The notes below the pieces were generated by a model. It searched no databases, was not told where the DNA came from, and saw nothing but the letters and a program-made list of their open reading frames with translations. A stretch of DNA of 64,000 nt from Sporosarcina sp. Te-1. Lineage in GTDB: Bacteria > Bacillota > Bacilli > Bacillales_A > Planococcaceae. Positions within the stretch are counted from its first letter, which is position 1; the number at the start of each line of letters is the position of its first letter. A program made the translations under genes and the position numbers. The stretch is taken from NCBI RefSeq assembly GCF_017498505.1, contig NZ_CP071798.1, positions 1,054,001-1,118,000 of the forward strand, read 5' to 3'. Below are positions 17,332-25,592 of the stretch, one piece after another.

Positions 17332-17425
17332 TGACTAATCTTCCATACTATATCATTTTCACCATACAAAATAAACACCCGATTTTGAAAGCAGAACAAA
17401 AAGAAAAGACTGATAACTTTTCCAA

Positions 17426-19780
17426 TTATGAATGAATATCAGCCTCACTTCGATCCATCAAAACTTGACGGGGTTTGCTCCCTTCCGAGGGGCCGACTAC
17501 GCCTCGCATTTCCATCTGATCAATGATCCGGGCGGCTCTCGAATAGCCGATGCGGAATCTCCTTTGCAGCATGGAAACTGAAGCTGTCTGCATTTCCAAA
17601 ATGAGTTGGACCGCTTCGTCATACAGTTCATCCGTCTCTTCGTGAGGAGCTATCTCCTCAATTTCCGTCGGAATCATATCCTCTTGATACTGGGCCTTCT
17701 GCTGCTCGATGACAGAATCGACAACCGCCTCCACCTCCTGATCGGATACGAATGCGCCTTGAATCCTGACAGGCTTGGATGCGCCAGCCGGGAGAAATAG
17801 CATGTCACCCCGTCCCAGCAGCTTTTCGGCTCCAACGCCATCCAGAATGGTTCTTGAGTCGACAGCCGATGAAACGGCGAAGGCAATTCTGGATGGGATA
17901 TTCGCTTTGATGATCCCTGTTATGACGTCCACACTTGGCCGCTGGGTTGCAATGATCAGATGAATGCCCGCGGCTCGAGCCATCTGGGCAAGCCTAGTAA
18001 TGGAATCTTCCACGTCATTGGAGGCAACCATCATCAAATCTGCCAATTCATCGACAATCACGACGATATAAGGCATTCTCGGATGCTTTTCCTCGTTCTC
18101 TTCATTCCATTGCTCGATATGTTCATTGTATCCTTCAATATTCCGGGTGCCCGTATGAGAAAACAACTCATACCGTCTTTCCATCTCCGACACTACTTTT
18201 TTCAATGCCTGGGACGCCTTTCTCGGATCGGTGACAACCGGTGCCAATAAATGCGGAATTCCATTATAGACATTTAATTCGACCATCTTCGGGTCAATCA
18301 TCATCATTTTCACTTCATGTGGTTTTGCACGCAGTAAAATACTAATGATGATCCCGTTAATGCAAACACTCTTCCCGCTGCCCGTCGAACCAGCGACAAG
18401 AACGTGCGGCATTTTATTTAACTCTGCCAGCATGGCTTGTCCGGTGACATCCCTGCCCAGCGCTATCATCAGTTTGGAATCGGGACGATTGTTTTCCTTT
18501 GCCTCAATTACTTCCCGGAGACTGACGACTGCCACTGCATTATTCGGCACTTCGATGCCAACGGCGGATTTACCTGGAATCGGCGCTTCAATTCGAATAT
18601 CACGTGCTGCTAAAGCAAGAGCAATATCATCTGACAAGCTGACAATCCTGCTCACCTTCACACCTGTGTCTGGAAGCACTTCATATTTTGTGACAGCCGG
18701 CCCAAGGTGAACTTGCGTAACTCTCGCTTTCACGCCAAAGCTTAAAAATGTGCGTTCCAGCTTTTGGGCATTCGCTTGAATGGAATTCAATTCTCCCGAT
18801 TGATCGTTTGCGGGCGTTTCTTTTAAGAGCGCAGAAGATGGCAAAATATATGACGTGTTTTCTTCTTCGCCTGCAACGCCGTCGTAAGCAGGTGTACCCT
18901 TCTCTGCGGTTGGCTCATCGACAAGAGGTGTCTCTTTCTTTTCTTGAGCTGGCATACGCTGGCTCTCTTCATCCCGTTTTTCTGTCCGTCGTTCATTGAA
19001 TGCAGAGATGATCGGCTGGGAAACAACCTCTTCCGGTTCAAAAGTTGCCAGCGTCTCTTCCGACTGCTTTTCAATGGTCTCGCTTACCTGTTTTTTAGAC
19101 CTTGACATTCTAGTATCGACATGTTTCTTTTTGCTAGGCTCCGGCTTCGATTTTTCGGAAAACCGCTCACGCAACGATGCCCATGCTTTTGGATATGTCT
19201 CCACCAGGATAGGAACGAACGCTTTCCCTGTCAATAATACGATGCCGATCAATAATAAGAGGATGCCGGCAACAGTGGCGCCTGCCGAATCGAACAATGA
19301 ATGGAACAGCGCAAATAGAACTGCACCTGCCATACCGCCGCCCAATGCCCCGCTTCGGGACCGGATCCCTTCATTGGTAATTAATACTTTCCATGTTTCT
19401 TTCAAAGAGGAGTTCGACAACAATGTGTGGCTATTGTGCAGTTCCTTGAACAGATGGATATGACTGAACAACAGTAAACTTGCCAAAATGAAGAGACTGC
19501 CGGCAACGATCCGGTTTTTCCACCCGCCCGCTTTCCTCTTAATCATGAATAACAACGCTTGGACAATTAATAAAAAAGGAACAGCGCTATGCCAATTTCC
19601 GAACAGGAATCTTGCAAATGATGAGAGCCCTCGTCCTACCATGCCAAACTCGAAGATGATAATGACAGCCAGCCCAATCATCGTCAAGCCCGATACTTCA
19701 TAAATCAATGGGTGGAGTCCATTCTCTTTTTTCTTTTTAGAAGAGGCGCCTTTCTTTTTCTTCTTCGTTTTCTTGGACAT
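17426..19780 (-). CDS. spoIIIE: DNA translocase SpoIIIE/FtsK
   Basis: 784-residue septal DNA pump that moves the chromosome into the forespore and clears DNA from division septa. A very basic N terminus (KKTKKKKKGASSKKKK) precedes membrane segments at about 27-185, then a low-complexity acidic linker to about 330, the alpha/beta motor with Walker A GSTGSGKS at 464-471 and Walker B VVIVDELAD at 573-581, and the gamma DNA-reading winged helix from about 715 (RRFRIGYSRAARIIDQME). ATG at 19780 follows AGGAGGAGGAAC. Length matches B. subtilis SpoIIIE. A terminator separates it from rnjB; tepA and ylzJ, which lie between them in B. subtilis, are absent. Confidence 0.97.
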   Translation of the reverse strand: MSKKTKKKKKGASSKKKKENGLHPLIYEVSGLTMIGLAVIIIFEFGMVGRGLSSFARFLFGNWHSAVPFLLIVQALLFMIKRKAGGWKNRIVAGSLFILASLLLFSHIHLFKELHNSHTLLSNSSLKETWKVLITNEGIRSRSGALGGGMAGAVLFALFHSLFDSAGATVAGILLLLIGIVLLTGKAFVPILVETYPKAWASLRERFSEKSKPEPSKKKHVDTRMSRSKKQVSETIEKQSEETLATFEPEEVVSQPIISAFNERRTEKRDEESQRMPAQEKKETPLVDEPTAEKGTPAYDGVAGEEENTSYILPSSALLKETPANDQSGELNSIQANAQKLERTFLSFGVKARVTQVHLGPAVTKYEVLPDTGVKVSRIVSLSDDIALALAARDIRIEAPIPGKSAVGIEVPNNAVAVVSLREVIEAKENNRPDSKLMIALGRDVTGQAMLAELNKMPHVLVAGSTGSGKSVCINGIIISILLRAKPHEVKMMMIDPKMVELNVYNGIPHLLAPVVTDPRKASQALKKVVSEMERRYELFSHTGTRNIEGYNEHIEQWNEENEEKHPRMPYIVVIVDELADLMMVASNDVEDSITRLAQMARAAGIHLIIATQRPSVDVITGIIKANIPSRIAFAVSSAVDSRTILDGVGAEKLLGRGDMLFLPAGASKPVRIQGAFVSDQEVEAVVDSVIEQQKAQYQEDMIPTEIEEIAPHEETDELYDEAVQLILEMQTASVSMLQRRFRIGYSRAARIIDQMEMRGVVGPSEGSKPRQVLMDRSEADIHS

Positions 19781-19794
19781 GTTCCTCCTCCTTT

Positions 19795-19840
19795 CAAAAA
19801 AGGATTTCCCGCCGCTCGGGCGGCTTGGAAATCCTTTTCA
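19795..19840 (-). terminator. Intrinsic terminator after rnjB
   Basis: Minus strand AAAAGGATTTCC pairs with GGAAATCCTTTT; the interior adds GCCG-CCCGAG-CGGC. The T run TTTTTTG follows. Strong stem-loop ending just before the spoIIIE SD. Confidence 0.93.
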
Positions 19841-19887
19841 GCATATCATCAGTCGTTTATTACAGCCCCGATCAGTACGCCCTCCAC

Positions 19888-21555
19888 TTAATATTCCATG
19901 ATGATCGGGATGATCATCGGGCGCCTTTTCGTCTGCTGGAACAAGTATGAACTTAACGTATCACGGATCTCTTGTTTAATGTTTGTCCATTCAAACGTAT
20001 CTTTATTCACATATTTCTCCACTATGCCTCTAACAAGCTTCTTGGACTCTTCCAGAAGTTCTTCAGATTCACGGACATAGACGAATCCTCTCGATACGAT
20101 TTCAGGTCCAGCCGCAATCTTTTTCTGCTTGCGGCTCAGAGTAATGACAACCGTGAAAATACCATCCTGTGATAGCAATTTACGGTCCCGCAATACGATA
20201 TTTCCTACGTCGCCCACACCGATCCCGTCAATAAGCACGTTACCGGCCTGTACACGGCCGCTCATTCGCATTTTATTATGTTTATACTCGACAATGTCCC
20301 CTTTATCCGCAATAAATATTTGGGACATGGATAGGCCGACCTGTTGAGCCAACTTGGAATGGGCGATGAGCATCTTATATTCGCCTTGGATCGGAATAAA
20401 ATATTTCGGCTTCATCAAGTTGATCATCAGCTTCAGGTCTTCCTGACTTCCGTGGCCGGAAACATGGACCTTCTTTGTCGATGTAAGGACATTGGCTCCT
20501 GCTTTTGAAATTTCATTCATCATTTGGAACATCGATATTTCCATTCCAGGCGAAGGCGTGAATGTGATGAGGACCGTGTCCGAATCCTTCAATTTTATTT
20601 CCCTATGATGTTTGCGCACGATTTTTTCTAACGCATCCAGCGGCTCACCTTTATTGCCCGTAACGATGATGACGATATCCCTGTCGTCATACTTGCCGAT
20701 CTCCTTGATCGGAATGACCATCTCTTCATCCACCTGCAAATAGCCCAGCCGCATGCCTACCTCAAAATAACTTTCCAAGCTTTTGCCGACAACTGCAACT
20801 TTTTTCCCTGTTTCAGCCGCTTTGTCAAAGACTTGCTGAATTCGGATGAAGTTTGATGCATAAAGTGCTACAAGCAATCTTCCTTCTGCAGCGTAGAATG
20901 TGCTGGATAGTTGTTCTTCGATGACCGATTCTGATGTCGTATAGCCAGGCCGTTCCGCCTCGTTGGAATCAGACATCAGGATAAAGACTCCTTCTTCCCC
21001 GAGGTTTGCCATGCGTGAAAGGTCCGGCCGATACTTTCCTTTTGCGGATTGGTCGAACTTGAACTCGCCTGTATGCACGATCGCACCTTCGCTTGTATGG
21101 AAAACGATACCTAATGAATCAGGTATGCTATGAGTTGTGTGGAAGAATGTCACATGGGTCCGTTTAAAATTCATCCGGCTTTTGTTCGTCACTTCAAAGA
21201 ATTTGACAGGCGCTGGAGCCGGCATTTCCTTTACATGTTCTTTGGCAAGCGCTAATGTCAGCTTGGATCCATAGACAGGCGCTTGTACTTTTTGAAGGAG
21301 ATAAGCGATTGAACCGATCGCATCTTCATGCCCGTGTGTCAGGAAAATCCCTTTGACACGTTCCTTATTTTCCTCGATGTAGGACATATCAGGAATGACG
21401 ATATCAATGCCGAGCATTTCACCTTCTGGAAACATAAGTCCTGCATCGACGATGAATAACTCGTCATCTATTTCTACAACATACATCGCTTTCCCTATCT
21501 CACCGACTCCACCGAGCGGGATGATTCTGATCAATTCATTTTTTGTCTTTGTCAC
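19888..21555 (-). CDS. rnjB: Ribonuclease J2
   Basis: Metallo-beta-lactamase/beta-CASP ribonuclease, 555 residues, exactly the B. subtilis RNase J2 length and closely similar to it (same KPMIIPIIME-type C terminus). In B. subtilis J2 pairs with J1 for mRNA decay and rRNA maturation and has little 5' exonuclease activity itself. The catalytic motif is degenerate: HGHEDA at 74-79 lacks the final His of the J1 motif, and the GDFKFD motif reads GEFKFD at 163-168, whereas His142 and the later SGHGSQED are kept. Start is GTG, seven bases after AGGAGG. It lies between dapA and spoIIIE. That it mainly supports J1 is inference. Confidence 0.93.
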   Translation of the reverse strand: MTKTKNELIRIIPLGGVGEIGKAMYVVEIDDELFIVDAGLMFPEGEMLGIDIVIPDMSYIEENKERVKGIFLTHGHEDAIGSIAYLLQKVQAPVYGSKLTLALAKEHVKEMPAPAPVKFFEVTNKSRMNFKRTHVTFFHTTHSIPDSLGIVFHTSEGAIVHTGEFKFDQSAKGKYRPDLSRMANLGEEGVFILMSDSNEAERPGYTTSESVIEEQLSSTFYAAEGRLLVALYASNFIRIQQVFDKAAETGKKVAVVGKSLESYFEVGMRLGYLQVDEEMVIPIKEIGKYDDRDIVIIVTGNKGEPLDALEKIVRKHHREIKLKDSDTVLITFTPSPGMEISMFQMMNEISKAGANVLTSTKKVHVSGHGSQEDLKLMINLMKPKYFIPIQGEYKMLIAHSKLAQQVGLSMSQIFIADKGDIVEYKHNKMRMSGRVQAGNVLIDGIGVGDVGNIVLRDRKLLSQDGIFTVVITLSRKQKKIAAGPEIVSRGFVYVRESEELLEESKKLVRGIVEKYVNKDTFEWTNIKQEIRDTLSSYLFQQTKRRPMIIPIIMEY

Positions 21556-21633
21556 AATGTTTCCTCCTATTATAAATTCCCGTCCATTACGACTATGTTT
21601 CATTATACGTGACGAAACCCCTTAAGCACAAAC

Positions 21634-21662
21634 AAAAAAAGCCGGTTGCGAATACCGGCTTT
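21634..21662 (-). terminator. Intrinsic terminator after dapA
   Basis: Minus strand AAAGCCGGT, loop ATTCGCA, ACCGGCTTTTTTTGTTTG. Perfect 9 bp stem and long T run; ends the asd-dapA unit. Confidence 0.95.
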
Positions 21663-21719
21663 GAATCGGCTCTTATGATAATCTACCACACGGCTCATAA
21701 TTTGGGCTATGGCCGTTTG

Positions 21720-22610
21720 TTAAGCAAACAGCTGCTGACTTTGTTTGAATTCATCCCAAATTATGTCGAATTGGTCGGCGTCTTCTCCAAATTCCTTCAA
21801 CGGCAACCGGACGCCTCCTGTTTCGATGCCAATCTTTTGTAAAGCGTATTTCACTGGTACTGGGTTTGGAGCGGAGAACAACGCCGAGAAAAGGGGAACG
21901 AGAGCCCGATGCATTGCTCCGGCCTGTTCCAGATTTCCTTGCTTGAACGAATTGATCATCAGTTGCATTTCCGGTCCGACTACGTGGGATGCGACAGAAA
22001 TAATCCCTTTCCCGCCAATTGCCAGCACCGGTAATGTTAACACGTCATCTCCGCTATAAACTGAAAATCCTGCATCTGTTCCGGAAATAATGGCGGCAAT
22101 TTGATCTAGACTGCCGCTCGCCTCTTTGACAGCACGGATATTTTTTATTTTTGATAACTCAATAACCGTACCGGCATTCATATTGACCGCAGACCGCCCT
22201 GGAATGTTATACAGCATAATCGGAAGAGTTGTTTCGTCTGCAATATAGGAAAAATGGGCAAACATCCCTTTTTGATCGGGTTTATTATAGTAAGGGGCGA
22301 CAAGCATGATGCCGTCCGTCCCCAAACGCTCCGCTTGTTTTGTAAGATAAACTGTTTCAGCGGTATTGAATGTTCCTGTTCCCGCTATGACAGGAATCCG
22401 TTTTTTAACAATGTCAATTGAAAATTTTAGCAGATTTGCTTTTTCGGTATGTGATAATGTAGGTGATTCCCCTGTTGTACCGCAAACGATCAGGGAATCG
22501 GTGCCATTCTGAATCAAATGCTCAATTAATTTTTCCGTTCTTTCATAATCGATGTTCCCTGCTTGTGAAAAAGGAGTGACCATCGCTGTTCCAATTTGTC
22601 CAAGTTCCAT
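21720..22610 (-). CDS. dapA: 4-hydroxy-tetrahydrodipicolinate synthase
   Basis: Condenses pyruvate with aspartate semialdehyde, the branch point to lysine, diaminopimelate for the wall, and dipicolinate for spores. 296 residues. Motifs: GTTGESPTLSHTEK, Tyr in MLYNIPGRS, Schiff-base Lys in AVKEASGSL, and YSGDDVLTLP. I start at the ATG giving M-E-L-G-Q-I-G-T-A-M-V-T-P-F, nine bases after AAGGG, which matches the family N terminus; starts 3 and 9 codons upstream are weaker. It follows asd after a 78-base gap. The aspartokinase gene dapG, between them in B. subtilis, is absent. Confidence 0.96.
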   Translation of the reverse strand: MELGQIGTAMVTPFSQAGNIDYERTEKLIEHLIQNGTDSLIVCGTTGESPTLSHTEKANLLKFSIDIVKKRIPVIAGTGTFNTAETVYLTKQAERLGTDGIMLVAPYYNKPDQKGMFAHFSYIADETTLPIMLYNIPGRSAVNMNAGTVIELSKIKNIRAVKEASGSLDQIAAIISGTDAGFSVYSGDDVLTLPVLAIGGKGIISVASHVVGPEMQLMINSFKQGNLEQAGAMHRALVPLFSALFSAPNPVPVKYALQKIGIETGGVRLPLKEFGEDADQFDIIWDEFKQSQQLFA

Positions 22611-22688
22611 TCTGACCATCCCTTTATTCGTTATCACTGGTCATCCATCATGTCACGAATAGGCTGCAGATAATGGAATATTGAATGC

Positions 22689-23717
22689 TTAACGCTCCAA
22701 TAACTTTTCGGCGATTTGTACCGAATTTAACGCCGCACCTTTCAGCAAGTTATCGGATACGATCCACATATGAAATCCTTTTTCTTCGTTCGGATCTTTT
22801 CTGACTCTTCCTACGAATACATCATCTTCATCCTCTGCAAACAATGGCATTGGGTAAAGTTGTGTGGAAGGGTCATCCTGGAGTGTAACTCCTGGCGCAT
22901 TTGCCATCGCCTCATGAAGATCGTTCACTGTGACTCCCTCTTTTTCAAGCTCGATATAGACAGATTCCGAGTGGCCGGAGACAACCGGCAGCCGGACGCA
23001 AGTCGCAGACACCGCGATGGAATCATCGCCAAAGATCTTTTTCGTTTCATTCATCATTTTCCATTCCTCTAGCGTATAGCCCGCTTCACCGAACAAGTCG
23101 ATTTGTGGAATGGCGTTAAAGGCGATCGGATAATGCTTTTCCGCAGATGCGGACGGTAATATTGCTGCTTCGATGCTTTTTCTCTCTTTGAATTGACCAC
23201 TTTGGTCCTGTAATTCATCGATCGCTTCTGCACCAGCCCCGGATACTGCCTGATAAGTAGATACAATAATTCGTTTTAATCCAAATTTCTCTCGGATTGG
23301 TTGAAGTGCGGCAACCATTTGAATGGTGGAGCAATTGGGATTAGCAATGATGCCTTGATGTTGTTGAAGTGTGTGAGGATTCACTTCCGGCACAACAAGC
23401 GGTGTATCAGGATCCATCCGGAAAGCGCTCGTATTATCGATAACAACAGCTCCTCGCGCTACCGCTTCTTTTGCAAATTTTTGTGACACAGAACCGCCTG
23501 CACTGAAAAATGCGATATCAATCGAGTTAAAAGATTCCGGCACGGTCTCTTCCACCGTATACGTTTGGTCTCCGACTTTAATTTCCGTACCGGCCGATCT
23601 TGCGGAAGCCAATAATTTAACTGATTGCATAGGAAAGTTCCTTTCAATCAGTTTCTCTAGAATTTTTGTTCCAACCGCTCCTGTTGCTCCAACTATTGCA
23701 ATATTCTTCTTTGTCAT
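22689..23717 (-). CDS. asd: Aspartate-semialdehyde dehydrogenase
   Basis: NADPH-dependent reduction of aspartyl phosphate to aspartate semialdehyde, feeding lysine, threonine, methionine and dipicolinate. 342 residues. N-terminal Rossmann motif GATGAVGTKIL at about 9-19; active-site Cys in NPNCSTIQM near residue 128; later His in SGHSESVYIE. Start chosen has GGGAG six bases upstream; an in-frame start 23 codons earlier lies inside the leader. A TGATATAAT extended -10 lies about 110 bases upstream. Placed between spoVFB and dapA so that precursor supply is linked to dipicolinate synthesis. Confidence 0.96.
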   Translation of the reverse strand: MTKKNIAIVGATGAVGTKILEKLIERNFPMQSVKLLASARSAGTEIKVGDQTYTVEETVPESFNSIDIAFFSAGGSVSQKFAKEAVARGAVVIDNTSAFRMDPDTPLVVPEVNPHTLQQHQGIIANPNCSTIQMVAALQPIREKFGLKRIIVSTYQAVSGAGAEAIDELQDQSGQFKERKSIEAAILPSASAEKHYPIAFNAIPQIDLFGEAGYTLEEWKMMNETKKIFGDDSIAVSATCVRLPVVSGHSESVYIELEKEGVTVNDLHEAMANAPGVTLQDDPSTQLYPMPLFAEDEDDVFVGRVRKDPNEEKGFHMWIVSDNLLKGAALNSVQIAEKLLER

Positions 23718-23826
23718 CTCTATCTCCCTTTCGAAAAAAAGATCAGAATTTCGGCTGAATGAATCTTCATACGGAAGATGCCACACACCGCTTCCAACCT
23801 TTTATCCATAACAATTCATTGGAGGA

Positions 23827-23835
23827 ATTATATCA
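23827..23835 (-). promoter_or_regulatory. Extended -10 promoter for asd-dapA
   Basis: Minus strand TGATATAAT carries the TGn extension and a perfect -10; the -35 region is poor. It lies just after the spoVFB stop and would allow vegetative asd-dapA transcription independent of sporulation. Confidence 0.65.
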
Positions 23836-23862
23836 TATTTAAAATATTTCGGTAGTGAGTTT

Positions 23863-24453
23863 TTATTTTTTTTCGTGAATAATTAATAATGGCTGCAATT
23901 GCTTTTTTTCTAGTGCGGCGGCGGCGGCAGGAACCATGAGAGTAAAATCGGAGATTAACGAATTCGGCTTCTTGTAAGGATCATCCTGTCCGAAAGGAAT
24001 AAAAAAGATATTCTTTGTGTTGAGCAGCTTCATGATATTCATGCCGTTCAAGCCGAGTGCATCGTTCGTGGAGATACCTAACAATACGGGACTGCCATTT
24101 CGCAATGTCGCTTTGGCAGCCATTAGTACTGGTGAATCCGTAGCCGCATTGGCCAGTTTGCTAATTGAATTACCGGTCATTGGAGCAATGATCATACAAT
24201 CGACCGGCGTACTGGGCCCGAAAGGTTCAGCCCCTACGATGGTTGAAATCACTTTCTCGCCCGTCGCCTCCTCTATTCTTTGTATCCATTCCTCACCTGT
24301 CCCGAATCGGGTGGCAGCTGTCAATACCGAGTGTGTGATTACCGGAACGACAGTCGCCCCAGCATCTTGCAGTTCCTTTATGACCGGCAGGATTTGATCA
24401 TAGGTGCAATGCGATGCGGTAATCCCTAAGCCAATCCTTTTTCCTTCCAGCAT
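23863..24453 (-). CDS. spoVFB: Dipicolinate synthase subunit B (flavoprotein-like)
   Basis: 196 residues, the flavoprotein-fold subunit of the enzyme that oxidises dihydrodipicolinate to dipicolinate in the mother cell. Family features: KRIGLGITASHCTYDQILP at the start, VVPVITHSVL, IIAPMTGNSISKLANAATDSPV and the LLGISTNDALGLNGMNI motif. ATG at 24453 has AAAGGGGAATTGG upstream. It follows spoVFA by 19 bases, so the two are cotranscribed, probably under sigma-K, although I could not see a clear promoter. Length equals the usual family size (about 200). Confidence 0.95.
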   Translation of the reverse strand: MLEGKRIGLGITASHCTYDQILPVIKELQDAGATVVPVITHSVLTAATRFGTGEEWIQRIEEATGEKVISTIVGAEPFGPSTPVDCMIIAPMTGNSISKLANAATDSPVLMAAKATLRNGSPVLLGISTNDALGLNGMNIMKLLNTKNIFFIPFGQDDPYKKPNSLISDFTLMVPAAAAALEKKQLQPLLIIHEKK

Positions 24454-24472
24454 CCAATTCCCCTTTCGTCCG

Positions 24473-25249
24473 CTATTTCATCCTTAGAAGTGCTTCTGCC
24501 AATACTTTCGCGGCATCATCCGGAAAATGTTTACCGGGCAACCCAAGGTGTATTGTATAGTATTCAGCAAAAGAACCGGGCTTTAGGCACCCCGGAGCGG
24601 ACGCTAAGTCATATACACGAAGCGTTGAATCGTTATGCAGATGCAGCCATTGGGCAGGTATAGTATTCACCAGAATAGAGTGTTCGTTGGTCCAGTCCTC
24701 TTGAAGTGATTGGATCGCATAACCTAATGAGACCGCTTCGCTCAGTTGGGCTTCGGAACGAGCGGCCACGGTCACTTCCCCTCCCAAAGAATGGATCATT
24801 TTTGCTGTCATCTTCCCGACTTTGCCAAAACCCGTGACAAAAAAATGCCTTCCTTTAATACAACGGTTGGTGTCCTTGTAATACTCCCGAAGAAACCCTT
24901 CTGCAGTCAGAATCGCATTCTCCCAAATGAAACGCTCCTCCTGTAAATATCTCTCAACTGGATAACCTCTTGACTCATATGTGGCGACCCACTGTTCAGA
25001 CGCCACCCCCACATAGAGCTTTGTCCCTGACGGCAGTAATTCCGGTGGTATGTTCCCTTTCATTTCAAGAATCGGAAATACAATATGGTCCGGTTGGAAG
25101 GACGCGATCAGCTGGCCTAATTCATCGCTGTACTCATTGGAATTGGAATGAGCGGAGGCAAGCCCAAATTCCCCGAAGAGCTTGCTGCAAATTTCCAATC
25201 TTCGATCGCTGCCGATAAACAGCCACTTCTCTTCATGAATAGTCTTCAA
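24473..25249 (-). CDS. spoVFA: Dipicolinate synthase subunit A (short, divergent)
   Basis: Rossmann-fold NAD(P)-binding subunit of dipicolinate synthase, made in the mother cell during sporulation. The C-terminal half is typical: GFGKVGKMTAKMIHSLG dinucleotide motif, VTVAARSEAQL, and GLPGKHFPDDAAKVLAEAL. The N-terminal half is divergent, and the whole is 258 residues against about 297 in B. subtilis, chiefly because the N-terminal domain is shorter. The most plausible start is TTG at 25249, nine bases after GGGGG; a TTG two codons upstream is too close to that SD. The start lies inside the end of ymxH (17-base overlap). Adjacent spoVFB supports the identity. Confidence 0.88.
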   Translation of the reverse strand: MKTIHEEKWLFIGSDRRLEICSKLFGEFGLASAHSNSNEYSDELGQLIASFQPDHIVFPILEMKGNIPPELLPSGTKLYVGVASEQWVATYESRGYPVERYLQEERFIWENAILTAEGFLREYYKDTNRCIKGRHFFVTGFGKVGKMTAKMIHSLGGEVTVAARSEAQLSEAVSLGYAIQSLQEDWTNEHSILVNTIPAQWLHLHNDSTLRVYDLASAPGCLKPGSFAEYYTIHLGLPGKHFPDDAAKVLAEALLRMK

Positions 25250-25511
25250 TGTCAAAGTCCCCCAGATGATGTGTTTTTCCAAAAAGAATCCGGTTTTCAC
25301 CAATCAATACAATTTCGCTCCAAGGAATAAATTCCGCCGGTTGTTGATCCCGATTTTTGAAGGGATTCCGGCCAAATTTTTTCCTTATTTCAAAGCCGAG
25401 AATTTCTCCCGTCTTTTTATTGAAAATCATATCGGTCTCAGCCAAAAAGCCGTAGCGTATGCCTTCCTCGACTTGAATCAATTCCTTTTGGGCGAGCTCT
25501 GAAAGCAACAT
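25233..25511 (-). CDS. ymxH: YlmC/YmxH family PRC-barrel sporulation protein
   Basis: 92-residue protein of the YlmC/YmxH family, a PRC-barrel-like fold of unknown function conserved next to the dipicolinate genes. Visible are LLSELAQKELIQVEEGIRYGFL and the tail WSEIVLIGENRILFG typical of these proteins. ATG at 25511 follows AAAGGGGAGAGAAT; an in-frame start 14 codons upstream is rejected for lack of SD. Its 3' end overlaps the start of spoVFA. Upstream, CATATGATA about 35 bases before the start resembles a sigma-E/K -10 but no matching -35 is clear. Sporulation role is inferred from position. Confidence 0.85.
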   Translation of the reverse strand: MLLSELAQKELIQVEEGIRYGFLAETDMIFNKKTGEILGFEIRKKFGRNPFKNRDQQPAEFIPWSEIVLIGENRILFGKTHHLGDFDIEDYS

Positions 25512-25592
25512 ATTCTCTCCCCTTTCCACGTTCTCCTTTATCATATGAGTCAATCGGGAAAAAACTGACGGGAAAGGGGATTTTATATGAAA

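Noticed and set aside
25512..25560. Sigma-E/K promoter upstream of ymxH (CATATGATA)
   Set aside because: The -10 resembles the mother-cell consensus, but no matching -35 at the right distance was found, so it is mentioned only in the gene entry.
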